Shown here piece after piece: positions 34,172-41,419 of a stretch of 56,900 nt of DNA. Made by a program: the position numbers and the translations under genes. Under the pieces are notes generated by a model. It was not told the DNA's origin. It ran no database searches and worked only from the letters and a program-made list of their open reading frames with translations. The first letter of the stretch is position 1, and every line of letters begins with the position of its first letter. This DNA is from a virus, in the IMG/VR virus record IMGVR_UViG_3300048597_000631, positions 1 to 56,900 of that record; one strand, written 5' to 3'.

Positions 34172-34509
34172 GGTTGCTCCTCGAGTTGATACCTGCCCTG
34201 GGCGATCTGCTCGCGCTGGCTGCGGATGCGCTGGCGCGACTGGTGCGCAGCTTTCAGCGCCGCCGGCGCCCAGGCCGGCACAAACTGGCGCGCGCCGGTT
34301 TTGCCCAGGCTGGCCAGCTCGCCGGCCTTCACCAGCTCGCGCAGGTAGTGCCGCACGTGGCTGGTCGATGCAATCTGCGTGGCGCTGCATATCTCGCGCA
34401 TGCTCGGCGGCCGGCAGTTGCTGACGAAGTAGCTTTCGATGAACGCAACGATCCTCGCGCGCCGTTCGTGGTTCACCTGGTAAGGCTTGAGGTTGTGGAC
34501 GTTCATCAT
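34168..34509 (-). CDS. Winged-helix protein resembling LexA N-terminus
   Basis: 113 aa. Residues about 15-75 (RRARIVAFIESYFVSNCRPPSMREI, then ASTSHVRHYLRELVKAGEL) match the winged helix of LexA-type repressors. The C-terminal part is basic and helical with no protease domain. ATGA overlap links it to the iteron-bearing gene. It likely binds phage promoters or the origin. Confidence 0.8.
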   Translation of the reverse strand: MMNVHNLKPYQVNHERRARIVAFIESYFVSNCRPPSMREICSATQIASTSHVRHYLRELVKAGELASLGKTGARQFVPAWAPAALKAAHQSRQRIRSQREQIAQGRYQLEEQP

Positions 34510-35723
34510 CGTGGCTGAACTTTGCCGGCCAGCCGCTGGGCGGCCAGTCGCTGCTTTTCTGCGCGCTCATCGTCGGTGTAGGCCACCTGCGGCCGGCGAA
34601 ACGTCCTGCCGCTCGTTTGCTGGCTCTCGGCGGCTTTGCGCTCCCGTTCGGCGCGCTTTCGCGCGGCGTCGTCGCTGCCCTGAACCGGCACATCCGGCGG
34701 CGCTTCAAACAGCACCATCTGGCCGGTTTCGGCGTAGTCCTCGAGTATCTTCACCATCACCGCCGGCGCGCTCTTCACGTCCTTGCGCGCGGCAGTGCGT
34801 TCCTGGGCCTTGCGCATGTCGGCCAGGATTTCCTCGGCGCGCTCGGCTGAGAATGACTTTGCGGCCAGCGCGACGATGTGGCCGGCCAGCGCCGTCCGCT
34901 TTGGGTTGCCGATGCCGAACTCAGCCAGCAGGTTGTTCACCCGCTTCCGGAAATCCGCTAAAAGTTCAAAGTTCAGATTTTGGTCAGCATGCATGCATGC
35001 ATGCAGTGATTCACTATTACTAGTACGTACTTGTACAGAATGCATGGTTGAACTTTGAACTTTGAACTCTGAACTTTGAACTTTGAGACCGCTTTCGGGC
35101 GCTTTTATGCTCAAATCTGAACTTTGAGCCGTGGCTAAAAGTTCAGAGTTCATTTTCTCCGGTTCGTTTATGGAAGAATCTGAACTTTGAGAAGTTGAAA
35201 GTTCATTTTTTATGCTCAAATCTGAACACTCTGGAGAGTGCAGCACGCTTTGAACTTTGAACTCTGAACTTTGAAGATGTTGATCTTCGTGGCCGGCGGG
35301 CGGCGTGGGGTGTGCTGGGGGGTGCTGGGGTGTGCTGGGGGGTGCTGGCGCAAGGGGGGCTAGTGTTGGGGCGCTCATGCCGGGTGATGTTGCATCCGGC
35401 TGGGCGTGCTGAAAAGCGGCCTGTTCTGGCGATGCATTGGCCTGTTCTGGCCTGTGCTCTGGCCGGGTCAGCAGGTATTCAGTGGCGCCGTGCTTGTGGC
35501 GCACGCGCGCGATCCAGCCGGCCTCTTCCAGTTCGCCGAGATATTTCACGACGAGTGAATAGGCGCAGCCGGCCTGCGCGGCAATCGCCTTCCCGCTGGA
35601 GGTGAGCCGGCGCGCGGCGCCGGCGGTGCGGGAAAGATGTTCATACAGCAGCTGGGCTTTTCTGCCGAGCCACGGTGTTTCGTTCTGCAATGTCGTGACC
35701 TCGTCGGTCACAGGGCTTGACAT
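34506..35723 (-). CDS. Winged-helix replication-initiator-like protein
   Basis: 405 aa from ATG 35723; a TTG three codons earlier is less likely. Residues about 12-85 form a winged-helix DNA-binding region (GKAIAAQAGCAYSLVVKYLGELEEAGWI). A long low-complexity centre (about 95-240), rich in Pro, Ser and Gln, contains repeats QSSEFKVQS and SDLSIK encoded by iteron-like DNA. The C-terminal ~130 residues are helical and basic and may bind a helicase. This arrangement, with repeats inside the gene, resembles the lambda O type of origin-bearing initiator, but no direct homology is seen. Confidence 0.65.
   Translation of the reverse strand: MSSPVTDEVTTLQNETPWLGRKAQLLYEHLSRTAGAARRLTSSGKAIAAQAGCAYSLVVKYLGELEEAGWIARVRHKHGATEYLLTRPEHRPEQANASPEQAAFQHAQPDATSPGMSAPTLAPLAPAPPSTPQHPPAHPTPPAGHEDQHLQSSEFKVQSVLHSPECSDLSIKNELSTSQSSDSSINEPEKMNSELLATAQSSDLSIKAPESGLKVQSSEFKVQSSTMHSVQVRTSNSESLHACMHADQNLNFELLADFRKRVNNLLAEFGIGNPKRTALAGHIVALAAKSFSAERAEEILADMRKAQERTAARKDVKSAPAVMVKILEDYAETGQMVLFEAPPDVPVQGSDDAARKRAERERKAAESQQTSGRTFRRPQVAYTDDERAEKQRLAAQRLAGKVQPR
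34960..35275. repeat. Iteron-like repeats, candidate replication origin
   Basis: This stretch inside the initiator-like gene carries many direct copies of TGAACTTTGA and variants, including tandem runs at 35048-35086 and 35249-35274. A 20-base repeat beginning TTTTATGCTC occurs twice, near 35103 and 35208. A (GCAT)4GCA run (34987-35005) and TACTAGTACGTACTTGTACA follow. The region is clearly more AT-rich than the genome around it. Confidence 0.6.
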
Positions 35724-35727
35724 GCGT

Positions 35728-35750
35728 TGCAAGATAATTACAATCTTGCA
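35728..35750. promoter_or_regulatory. Inverted-repeat operator before the initiator-like gene
   Basis: TGCAAGAT (35728-35735) and ATCTTGCA (35743-35750) flank AATTACA, five bases before ATG 35723. Its size (23 bases) suits a dimeric repressor, maybe the RHH or winged-helix protein next door. It would block either the start of transcription or translation. Confidence 0.6.
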
Positions 35751-35781
35751 CGGTGTTCACTGCCCGTGACCACCAGTCCTA

Positions 35782-35829
35782 AGTCCGATCGATTTCCTGA
35801 GGAGGATGCGTCGAGCGGACTTTTTTTTT
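35782..35829 (+). terminator. Rightward terminator-like hairpin with T9
   Basis: AGTCCGATCGA (35782-35792) pairs, with one mismatch, with TCGAGCGGACT (35811-35821), directly followed by nine T (35821-35829). It faces rightward, but all coding genes here run leftward, so it may end an antisense or small RNA. Confidence 0.6.
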
Positions 35830-35832
35830 GCC

Positions 35833-36135
35833 TTACGCCGGCACAAGTTCTTCGATGGGGACATACTCAGTCCTGCTTTTTGCGTTTTTGGTTGCGCCGG
35901 CGGCCTCTTTTGGGGTGAGCCCCAGATATTCGCGCGCCGCCGTTCTCCACACTGCTGCACGGTCAACCTTCGCATTCGGGTTTTCGCGTTTTATTTCATC
36001 GACATAGGCGTCGATGGCTTCGTCGAGTTCTGGGTCGACGCGGATCGTGTCGCGCTTTTCTGCGGGAAGCTCCCGCTTGATCTGCTGCTTCAACCGATTC
36101 AACACTTCTTCATTGATCGCTCGCTTTTTTGTCAC
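35833..36135 (-). CDS. Ribbon-helix-helix regulator
   Basis: 100 aa from GTG 36135, with AGGAGG nine bases upstream. The centre reads RDTIRVDPELDEAIDAYVDE, the beta-strand plus helix of an RHH DNA-binding domain, and a second helix with DRAAVWRTAAREYLG. It is the first gene after a promoter carrying the GTGAC-N6-GTCAC operator, so it is either regulated by the XRE repressor or regulates itself. Likely role: control of replication or early genes. Confidence 0.8.
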   Translation of the reverse strand: MTKKRAINEEVLNRLKQQIKRELPAEKRDTIRVDPELDEAIDAYVDEIKRENPNAKVDRAAVWRTAAREYLGLTPKEAAGATKNAKSRTEYVPIEELVPA

Positions 36136-36164
36136 TCTTAATCGCCTCCTGACAGGTTTCAATA

Positions 36165-36197
36165 GTGACTATAAGGTCACGTCGGACATTTTGTCAA
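36165..36197 (-). promoter_or_regulatory. Leftward promoter with operator
   Basis: Leftward -35 TTGACA (36197-36192), 18-base spacer, -10 TATAGT (36173-36168). The palindrome GTGAC-TATAAG-GTCAC (36165-36180) overlaps the -10, and GTCCGAC (36187-36181) lies just after the -35. The same elements occur at 40415-40461. Confidence 0.8.
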
Positions 36198-36206
36198 GTG
36201 CAACAA

Positions 36207-36234
36207 AAAACCCCGTTCGATTGAACGGGGTTTT
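36207..36234 (-). terminator. Terminator after the lipoprotein gene
   Basis: AAAACCCCGTTC (36207-36218) and GAACGGGGTTTT (36223-36234), loop GATT. On the leftward strand the stem is followed by TTG and the promoter of the next operon. It isolates the regulatory operon from the moron block. Confidence 0.9.
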
Positions 36235-36250
36235 GTGAACGCGTTTCAGG

Positions 36251-36568
36251 CTACTCATACGTCAGCGCCAGCATGTGCCAGGTTGCCTCGCGCCATTCCA
36301 TCCGGCATCTGTAGTGCATGCGCAGCATGGCGCCGAAGCTGTTTTCGGCATCAACATACGAATACACATTCCACTTGCTGGTGTTGGCTTGATCGATCTC
36401 GATGCGCGCTTCATCCGCCGGCGGAAATTTTGCAGTGGCTGGCGCTTTGAGTTTGGTCAACACGAAGTCGTAACAGGTGCGCACAGCCAGCGTCTCACGT
36501 GAGGGCGGCGGCTGGTTGCAGCTCGTGAGCAGCCAGAAGACCAGAAGAAGATAGGTTGTCGTTTTCAT
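36251..36568 (-). CDS. Predicted lipoprotein
   Basis: 105 aa. The N-terminus MKTTTYLLLVFWLLTSC is a lipoprotein signal with lipobox LTSC; Cys17 would be lipidated. The mature part has two more Cys and is about 85 residues long. It overlaps the upstream stalked surface protein by ATGA. Small phage lipoproteins often block superinfection; here that is an inference from type and context (lysogeny block). Confidence 0.75.
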   Translation of the reverse strand: MKTTTYLLLVFWLLTSCNQPPPSRETLAVRTCYDFVLTKLKAPATAKFPPADEARIEIDQANTSKWNVYSYVDAENSFGAMLRMHYRCRMEWREATWHMLALTYE

Positions 36569-37311
36569 TTCTCTTCAATCGAGCCCATCTCCAGCGTCCG
36601 CACTGTTTGCAATCCATACAGACGATAGGGCACGCCCGCGAACTCGGTTTCTTTCACCACGCCAGGCTCAGTGATCGTTCCCATTGTGGTAGCCACCCAC
36701 TCGCGCGCGTCGCGCGGCTGCGCGTTGTCATACGGCATGGTGGCGATGAATCCCAGAATGCCCATTGCAGCCAGATCCTCGTCGCTATACTGGATCACCG
36801 TCGCATCGATGTAATCGACCGACTGAAGCGACCTGCCCCACACTTCCACGCTCGACTCATATTGCAGCGCCGGCTTCTCGCTCTTGCACCGCCACACGTA
36901 GTAATTGCCCGAGGGCGTCGGCTCGGCGGCCTCGCACGTGAAGTCGCGCTGCTCCAGGTTGACCGTGATATCTGCCGGCTGCAACCCAGGGATCGTGCCG
37001 CCGCCGGCGCTCACCTGATCAGGCGCAGCGACCGCTGCCACCGTCGGCGCCGCTGTGGGGGCTTCTGCCGGCGCAGCGGTCGCTTGTTCGGTCGGGGCTG
37101 CCGCAGGTGGCTCGGTGGCCGTCGGTTCGGTGGCCGTCGGCTCGATGAGCACGTCTTGCACAGCTGGGGCGGGCGTTGCCGTCGCCGGCTGGCTCGGCGA
37201 CAGCACTGCGCCGAGCACGCTCAGCCCGCAGCAGGCGATGACGATCGCAAGTGCGCCAATGAGGATTTTCGAAAGGGTGCTACGTTTGGGTTTGGAAGAT
37301 GTGTTTTGCAT
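36565..37311 (-). CDS. Membrane-anchored stalked surface protein
   Basis: 248 aa from ATG 37311 with GAGGAT ahead. Residues about 15-40 form a membrane anchor, then comes a Thr/Ala/Pro/Glu-rich stalk (about 42-105) and a globular domain (about 110-248) with two Cys and several Trp/Tyr. Such stalks are typical of exported proteins in Chloroflexota-like bacteria. It is paired with the lipoprotein gene and may act with it at the cell surface, for example in superinfection exclusion. Confidence 0.7.
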   Translation of the reverse strand: MQNTSSKPKRSTLSKILIGALAIVIACCGLSVLGAVLSPSQPATATPAPAVQDVLIEPTATEPTATEPPAAAPTEQATAAPAEAPTAAPTVAAVAAPDQVSAGGGTIPGLQPADITVNLEQRDFTCEAAEPTPSGNYYVWRCKSEKPALQYESSVEVWGRSLQSVDYIDATVIQYSDEDLAAMGILGFIATMPYDNAQPRDAREWVATTMGTITEPGVVKETEFAGVPYRLYGLQTVRTLEMGSIEEK

Positions 37312-37442
37312 GGGATCCTCGACAACAGTGATGCCAAGGGATGCAAACACATTACACAGCGTGCGACATCCCCCGCCTCACCTGGTCTAGGGTGATAGTC
37401 GCACATCGCCGGCGCCGGCGCATCGGTCAGAGGCATGAATGC

Positions 37443-37472
37443 AAAAGAAAACCCCGCCAGTGCCGGCGGGGT
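37443..37472 (-). terminator. Terminator after the ATPase-nuclease gene
   Basis: ACCCCGCC (37451-37458) and GGCGGGGT (37465-37472), and on the leftward strand TTTTCTTTT follows. It ends the ATPase-nuclease transcript 30 bases after its stop and separates it from the surface-protein pair. Confidence 0.9.
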
Positions 37473-37501
37473 AAACATTGCCTTGCGAATCTGCTGTGTC
37501 T

Positions 37502-39454
37502 CTACGCTGGATCAGTAACCGTCACGGGTTCAACGTGGATGCTTGTGTCTGCGAATACATCCTTGTTCAACTTCTGAATCTTATCTTTTAGCCTGAATGT
37601 GCGAGCATGTGCACGGCGGATGATGACTTCATACGGCGCCGCGAAGATGGTTGTGTTGCCTTCTTGTATTACGTCGCGCGCATTGGACTTAACCTCACAA
37701 CCAAGCACGTAACAGACGATCTTTGTATATTCCTGTATCTTGCCACTCTCTCGAAGAATTGACGCATAGTTGGCCGCCTGCATCCGTTCTTCTCGTCCAA
37801 TTTTGAATCCGCCACGCTTAAGTTCAAGGATAAATATGTGATCAAACCCAACAACTTCAGGATCGACACTTTGATCAAGAGATCCAAAACGCTCGCTGGC
37901 ATAGAAACCCAAAGAGCCATCTGGAAGCGCTACAAAATCCGCCCGCTTGCGTGGGTCACTGAGCTTTGCCTTATCATCGCCCAGAAGATCGCGCACCACT
38001 GTCGCGAGTGTTCGGTTGGATTGGAAGTGCACTGACTCATATTCTGGGCCAAATATCCATAGCCCATTTTCAAACAGCGGGTGAATTTCATGCAGCTCAT
38101 CAGTCGTTGGATTGCCCACGCGTTCCTCAAGTGCTTCAATCAACTTCAGCCGCCGATCCAATTCATCTAAAACGAGATACGCCTCTCTCACAGACCACTT
38201 CTCAAGCAGTGTATGCAGCTGATCCAGTTCGCTTGAAGATAGATGCGCAAGCTGTCTAAGCAAATCGGTTCCAGACCGAGAACGCTCCATCTGTGTAAGG
38301 ACGGTCAGCATGTAATCCAAATCCTTATTCGATAGCGTAGGGCGTTCCCGCTGCGCGATGTCGATAAACTCATTGATGAAATAACGAGATCCGTTGGACA
38401 ACTCTCGCAACTCTCTGCCGTGGTTGCTCAAAGCCTTCTTTTTTTGTGCCAACAATTCCGCGCTGAATAGACGTTGGATTTCACGGTTAATGTAGTCACG
38501 AACTTCGATGCGCACCTTCTCCACTGCAGGGGAATCTTTGAATCCTGTCCAGTCCGTTTCTACGTGGTCTTCCAGCACATCGGCTTTCACAATGAAGCTA
38601 TAACTTCGCGCTTCAGCCAACCGGCGATCAATGGCCATCTGTTGTTCATCGCCATGCTTCCATGATGGCGTGTCGATCAGTTTTTTGTTCACCCACCACG
38701 CAATCCCATGCTGGGTGCTTGCCCGACCAACCACGGGGCTTTGCACACGAAAGACAATAACGTCGCCAACATCTTTCACATGCAATGTCTTGCTATGTCC
38801 TGTATTTAGATCGGTGAAATCAATGGGTTGATCGTTGACCATGATTTTGAATGCAGGATCCAATGCGAATTTTGTGCTCAGCAGCTTGCTTACATCGCTG
38901 ACCGACAATGCTCCGCGCACAAGCCTGCAAGACAAAATCGTACCATGGCCATCCCTTGGCGCAAGCTTCTCGCGGGTAACTTGAACTGGCAACTTTGCCA
39001 TTCCTTTTACCCACCGCACATGCCATCGCGAACATTCACCGTTCTTCCACGTTTCGACTGTGTATAAGTCAGCAAAGCAGAACATGCTGTGTCTGCCCTT
39101 GCCGTTGCGTCCGTGGGCCTTTCGGGGTGATGTTGCGTTGCCTGCTGGGAAAATCACTTCCCGCCCCTGCTTTGATACACGGCTGTAATTCCATGTCATC
39201 CAGCGATCTTGGAATTCAGCGATGGTCATTCCCGTGCCATCATCCTCAATCACAATTTCTTCATCTGGCGCTGCGTCCATCGACTTTTCAATTTTTGGCC
39301 ATGTGATCTTCACAACATTCGCGCCAGCATCCCATGCATTGGAGATCACTTCGACGAGTGCGATTTGTGAATCTTTGAGTAAACGCCCAGCATGGTCGAT
39401 GAGAAATTCAGACCCATACGTAAATGCTATTGATGATTTAGGTGTTTTGGGCAT
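37502..39454 (-). CDS. GHKL (HSP90/MORC-type) ATPase fused to PD-(D/E)XK-like nuclease
   Basis: 650 aa from ATG 39454. The GHKL ATP-binding fold is complete: N box EVISNAWDAG (35-44), G1 box IEDDGTGM (69-76), and lid/G2 GRNGKGRHS (115-123). A S5-like transducer and helical linker follow (about 150-420). The C-terminal ~180 residues carry RKRADF near 507 and FILELKRGG with E544-x-K546, a PD-(D/E)XK/Shedu-like nuclease core. GHKL-nuclease proteins occur in restriction and defence loci. The gene lacks GCCGGC and is less GC-rich than its neighbours, so it was probably acquired. As a lysogen-expressed moron it may protect the host from other phages. Confidence 0.8.
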   Translation of the reverse strand: MPKTPKSSIAFTYGSEFLIDHAGRLLKDSQIALVEVISNAWDAGANVVKITWPKIEKSMDAAPDEEIVIEDDGTGMTIAEFQDRWMTWNYSRVSKQGREVIFPAGNATSPRKAHGRNGKGRHSMFCFADLYTVETWKNGECSRWHVRWVKGMAKLPVQVTREKLAPRDGHGTILSCRLVRGALSVSDVSKLLSTKFALDPAFKIMVNDQPIDFTDLNTGHSKTLHVKDVGDVIVFRVQSPVVGRASTQHGIAWWVNKKLIDTPSWKHGDEQQMAIDRRLAEARSYSFIVKADVLEDHVETDWTGFKDSPAVEKVRIEVRDYINREIQRLFSAELLAQKKKALSNHGRELRELSNGSRYFINEFIDIAQRERPTLSNKDLDYMLTVLTQMERSRSGTDLLRQLAHLSSSELDQLHTLLEKWSVREAYLVLDELDRRLKLIEALEERVGNPTTDELHEIHPLFENGLWIFGPEYESVHFQSNRTLATVVRDLLGDDKAKLSDPRKRADFVALPDGSLGFYASERFGSLDQSVDPEVVGFDHIFILELKRGGFKIGREERMQAANYASILRESGKIQEYTKIVCYVLGCEVKSNARDVIQEGNTTIFAAPYEVIIRRAHARTFRLKDKIQKLNKDVFADTSIHVEPVTVTDPA

Positions 39455-39486
39455 GAGCAATTAAGGCTTTTGTTAGTAATAAGTGG

Positions 39487-39861
39487 TTACCGCCCAATCC
39501 AGCACCGCACGCCGCCATGCCGGCTGCACGCGCCGCTGCCCGTCGCGCTCGACGAGGTGCCGTCATTGCAAATCGCCCCCACCCTCGTCGTGCCGGTGCT
39601 GTTTGGGCACCACGGCGCGCCGGTGGGCGGATTCGGCGGTTGCGGGTTTGCCGTGGGCAGGACCGTCGGCGCCGGCGCTGTTGTCGGCACCAGCGTCGGC
39701 ACAGGTGCAGCCGTCGGCGCCGGCGCTGTTGCCGCAGCCGGCTTTTGCACGATCGGCAAATACGACACCGGCACAACGCCCTCGGCGCTCGCCGGCAGAA
39801 TCGCCACGGCAACGAAGCACACACACGCGATGATGAGCGCAATGACACTGCGCTGTTTCAT
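39487..39861 (-). CDS. Secreted DUF3761-like protein with Ala/Pro/Thr stalk
   Basis: 124 aa. Residues 1-26 are a signal peptide (VIALIIACVCFVAVAILPASA). A repetitive Pro/Ala/Thr/Val stalk covers about 40-85. The C-terminus has CNDGTSSSATGSGACSRHGGV, which matches the short Cys-rich DUF3761 domain (C-N-D-G ... C-S-x-H-G-G-V). It sits between the repressor and the ATPase-nuclease, so it is likely expressed in the lysogen. It may be displayed outside the cell; function unknown. Confidence 0.7.
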   Translation of the reverse strand: MKQRSVIALIIACVCFVAVAILPASAEGVVPVSYLPIVQKPAAATAPAPTAAPVPTLVPTTAPAPTVLPTANPQPPNPPTGAPWCPNSTGTTRVGAICNDGTSSSATGSGACSRHGGVRCWIGR

Positions 39862-39880
39862 GATCTAACCCCCGTTATTT

Positions 39881-39997
39881 TTAGTCCACGAATACCCACA
39901 GCCGGCCGTCATCGCCGATCTGCCACGTGCCGCGCTGAAGCTGGCGCTCGATCTTGACCACTTCAATGACGAGCGGGAGCACGCCCGCCCTTCGCAC
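39881..39997 (-). CDS. Possible small protein after the repressor
   Basis: 38 codons from GTG 39997, overlapping the repressor stop by 35 bases. The part after the overlap (KIERQLQRGTWQIGDDGRLWVF) looks protein-like, but the frame has no clear ribosome-binding site. A longer start at 40048 or 40144 would run inside the repressor. Low confidence. Confidence 0.3.
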   Translation of the reverse strand: MRRAGVLPLVIEVVKIERQLQRGTWQIGDDGRLWVFVD

Positions 39998-40385
39998 CCT
40001 GTTTGCCAGCACCCGCGCTTGTATTCTTTTTGCCCCGCTGCGCGACATGTCGAATAAGGGTTGCCACCAGCGAGAATGTCTGCTTTCGCTCTTCCGGATC
40101 GTCGATGTCATTGAGCAGCCCTGAAAGAACCTGTGCTTCCTCATCGTCCATCACCTGCTTTTCTGGAAGAATCCCGAACTCTCTATATACGACCTCAGTA
40201 GGCATCCCCAGACCGGACGCTATTCCAGTTGCAAGTTTTTTCCCAACGTTTCGTTTACCTGAATAGACGTTGGTCAATGCAGCAGGATTGAAATTGCCGC
40301 GTCGGGCCAACTCCGCGCGATCAATGCCTTGCGCTCGCAATTGTTCATTCAACCACGCGAGTCCTTCGTCAGTCGTTTTGTTCAC
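39963..40385 (-). CDS. XRE-family repressor (CI-like)
   Basis: 140 aa from GTG 40385. Residues about 10-70 form an XRE/Cro-type HTH (LNEQLRAQGIDRAELARRGN, then NVYSGKRNVGKKLATGIASGLG). There is no cleavable peptidase domain, so it would not be RecA-inactivated by the lambda mechanism. The C-terminus is basic. It faces the rightward early operon across 166 bases with several operator-like repeats, the classical place for a lysogeny repressor. Confidence 0.85.
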   Translation of the reverse strand: MNKTTDEGLAWLNEQLRAQGIDRAELARRGNFNPAALTNVYSGKRNVGKKLATGIASGLGMPTEVVYREFGILPEKQVMDDEEAQVLSGLLNDIDDPEERKQTFSLVATLIRHVAQRGKKNTSAGAGKQGAKGGRAPARH

Positions 40386-40414
40386 AGGAATACAGTTTAA
40401 AACTCATTACTTTT

Positions 40415-40430
40415 GTGACCACAAAGTCAC
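40415..40430. promoter_or_regulatory. Operator GTGAC-N6-GTCAC
   Basis: A 16-base palindrome (GTGAC 40415-40419, CACAAA, GTCAC 40426-40430) placed two bases before the -35 of the rightward early promoter and about 30 bases before the repressor start. It matches the operator at 36165-36180 in arms and spacing. Confidence 0.75.
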
Positions 40431-40432
40431 TA

Positions 40433-40461
40433 TTGACAAAACGTCAGACATTTGCTAAAGT
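40433..40461 (+). promoter_or_regulatory. Rightward early promoter
   Basis: TTGACA (40433-40438), 17-base spacer, TAAAGT (40456-40461). GTCAGAC (40443-40449) just after the -35 parallels GTCCGAC in the 36 kb promoter. It would drive the long early operon up to the recombinases and be shut by the repressor. Confidence 0.75.
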
Positions 40462-40462
40462 C

Positions 40463-40480
40463 ACTTTTGTATCCAAAAGT
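40463..40480. promoter_or_regulatory. Inverted repeat just downstream of the early -10
   Basis: ACTTTTG (40463-40469) and CAAAAGT (40474-40480) flank TATC, right at the expected transcription start. Half-sites of the form AGTCACT/AGTTCACT surround it. Probably a further repressor or regulator site. Confidence 0.6.
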
Positions 40481-40551
40481 TCACTATTGATTAGTCTCCT
40501 TTTAGGCTTAGGACACCTGAAAACGAGGCAAAGGACAAAGGTCACGGGCAT

Positions 40552-40950
40552 ATGGAATCGAATGAAATGAACAACCCCACGCCGGCAATCGAGGACGCCA
40601 TCGCCGACACGCATGCCGTCCCCGCCACGCACGCCGGCATCGAGTGGTATCGCCGGCAGCTCTACCGCACCGAGTGCGCGCTCGCCGACGCCACCGCCGT
40701 CAATCAAGACCTCAAGACCGAGAACGCAAACCTGCGTCAGGAAGCGGTCGAGCTGCACGAGCTGCTCGCCGTGGCCAACGAGACGATTGGCAACCTTGAG
40801 CGGTCGCTGCAAACCGAGCGCGGGCTGGTGCGGCTGGCCATCGACGCCGCCGGCCTGTTCAGCCTCACCGAGCGCAGCCGGCGCATGCTGCGCGTCCACA
40901 ACGCCGTTCGCATCCACAACGCCGTGCGCATGCAGCGCATGCACCTGTAG
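40552..40950 (+). CDS. Hypothetical coiled-coil protein, first early gene
   Basis: 132 aa (a start at 40567 would be five residues shorter). Residues about 40-95 form a Leu/Glu/Ala-rich coiled coil; the C-terminus repeats the motif VHNAVR / IHNAVR and ends in a His/Met-rich tail. First gene behind the early promoter, so possibly a regulator or antirepressor, but no family is recognised. Ribosome-binding site is weak. Confidence 0.6.
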   Translation: MESNEMNNPTPAIEDAIADTHAVPATHAGIEWYRRQLYRTECALADATAVNQDLKTENANLRQEAVELHELLAVANETIGNLERSLQTERGLVRLAIDAAGLFSLTERSRRMLRVHNAVRIHNAVRMQRMHL

Positions 40951-40990
40951 GGCTCATCCACACCCCATTCATCCGACAGGAGAACCACCG

Positions 40991-41419
40991 ATGACCACCT
41001 ACAGACAGCGATGGAAATATCACCAGACCGGCACGCCGGCCAGCATCGCTCACCACGCCGCCATCCGTGCCGCTGAGACCATGCCGCCGGCGCCGCCGAC
41101 ACTGGCGTCGCGCATGAGCCAGGCCGCCTGGGACGCCGTGTTTGGGCGCACCGAAGCCGAGCGCGAAGCAGCCATCGTCGCGCTGGCCGGCCTCGTGCAG
41201 GAGGCACACGAGGCCGGCCTCATGATCGATGTGACCCACAACCGCGACGATCTGCGCCGCGATTCATCGAAGCACTGCATTGTGTTTCACCTGCGCCGGC
41301 CAGGCCAGCCGGAGGATGTGCCGGCAACGCGCGTGTTCCTGCGCACCGTCACGCGCACCACGCACGATGCGATCATGCCGCGAGTGCGCAAGATGTTCGT
41401 GGAGGAGGTGCCGGCGTGA
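40991..41419 (+). CDS. Hypothetical 142-aa early protein
   Basis: ATG 40991 has AGGAG eight bases upstream; longer frames reach back into the previous gene. Mixed alpha/beta, no membrane segment. The last codons read EVPA followed by a GTGA overlap into the next gene, a junction sequence that recurs at 43947 and 45187. Family not recognised. Confidence 0.65.
   Translation: MTTYRQRWKYHQTGTPASIAHHAAIRAAETMPPAPPTLASRMSQAAWDAVFGRTEAEREAAIVALAGLVQEAHEAGLMIDVTHNRDDLRRDSSKHCIVFHLRRPGQPEDVPATRVFLRTVTRTTHDAIMPRVRKMFVEEVPA

Noticed and set aside
34960-35275. Repeats as a CRISPR array
   Set aside because: Repeats are short, tandem and variable, with no regular spacers, and lie in a coding frame; iterons fit better.
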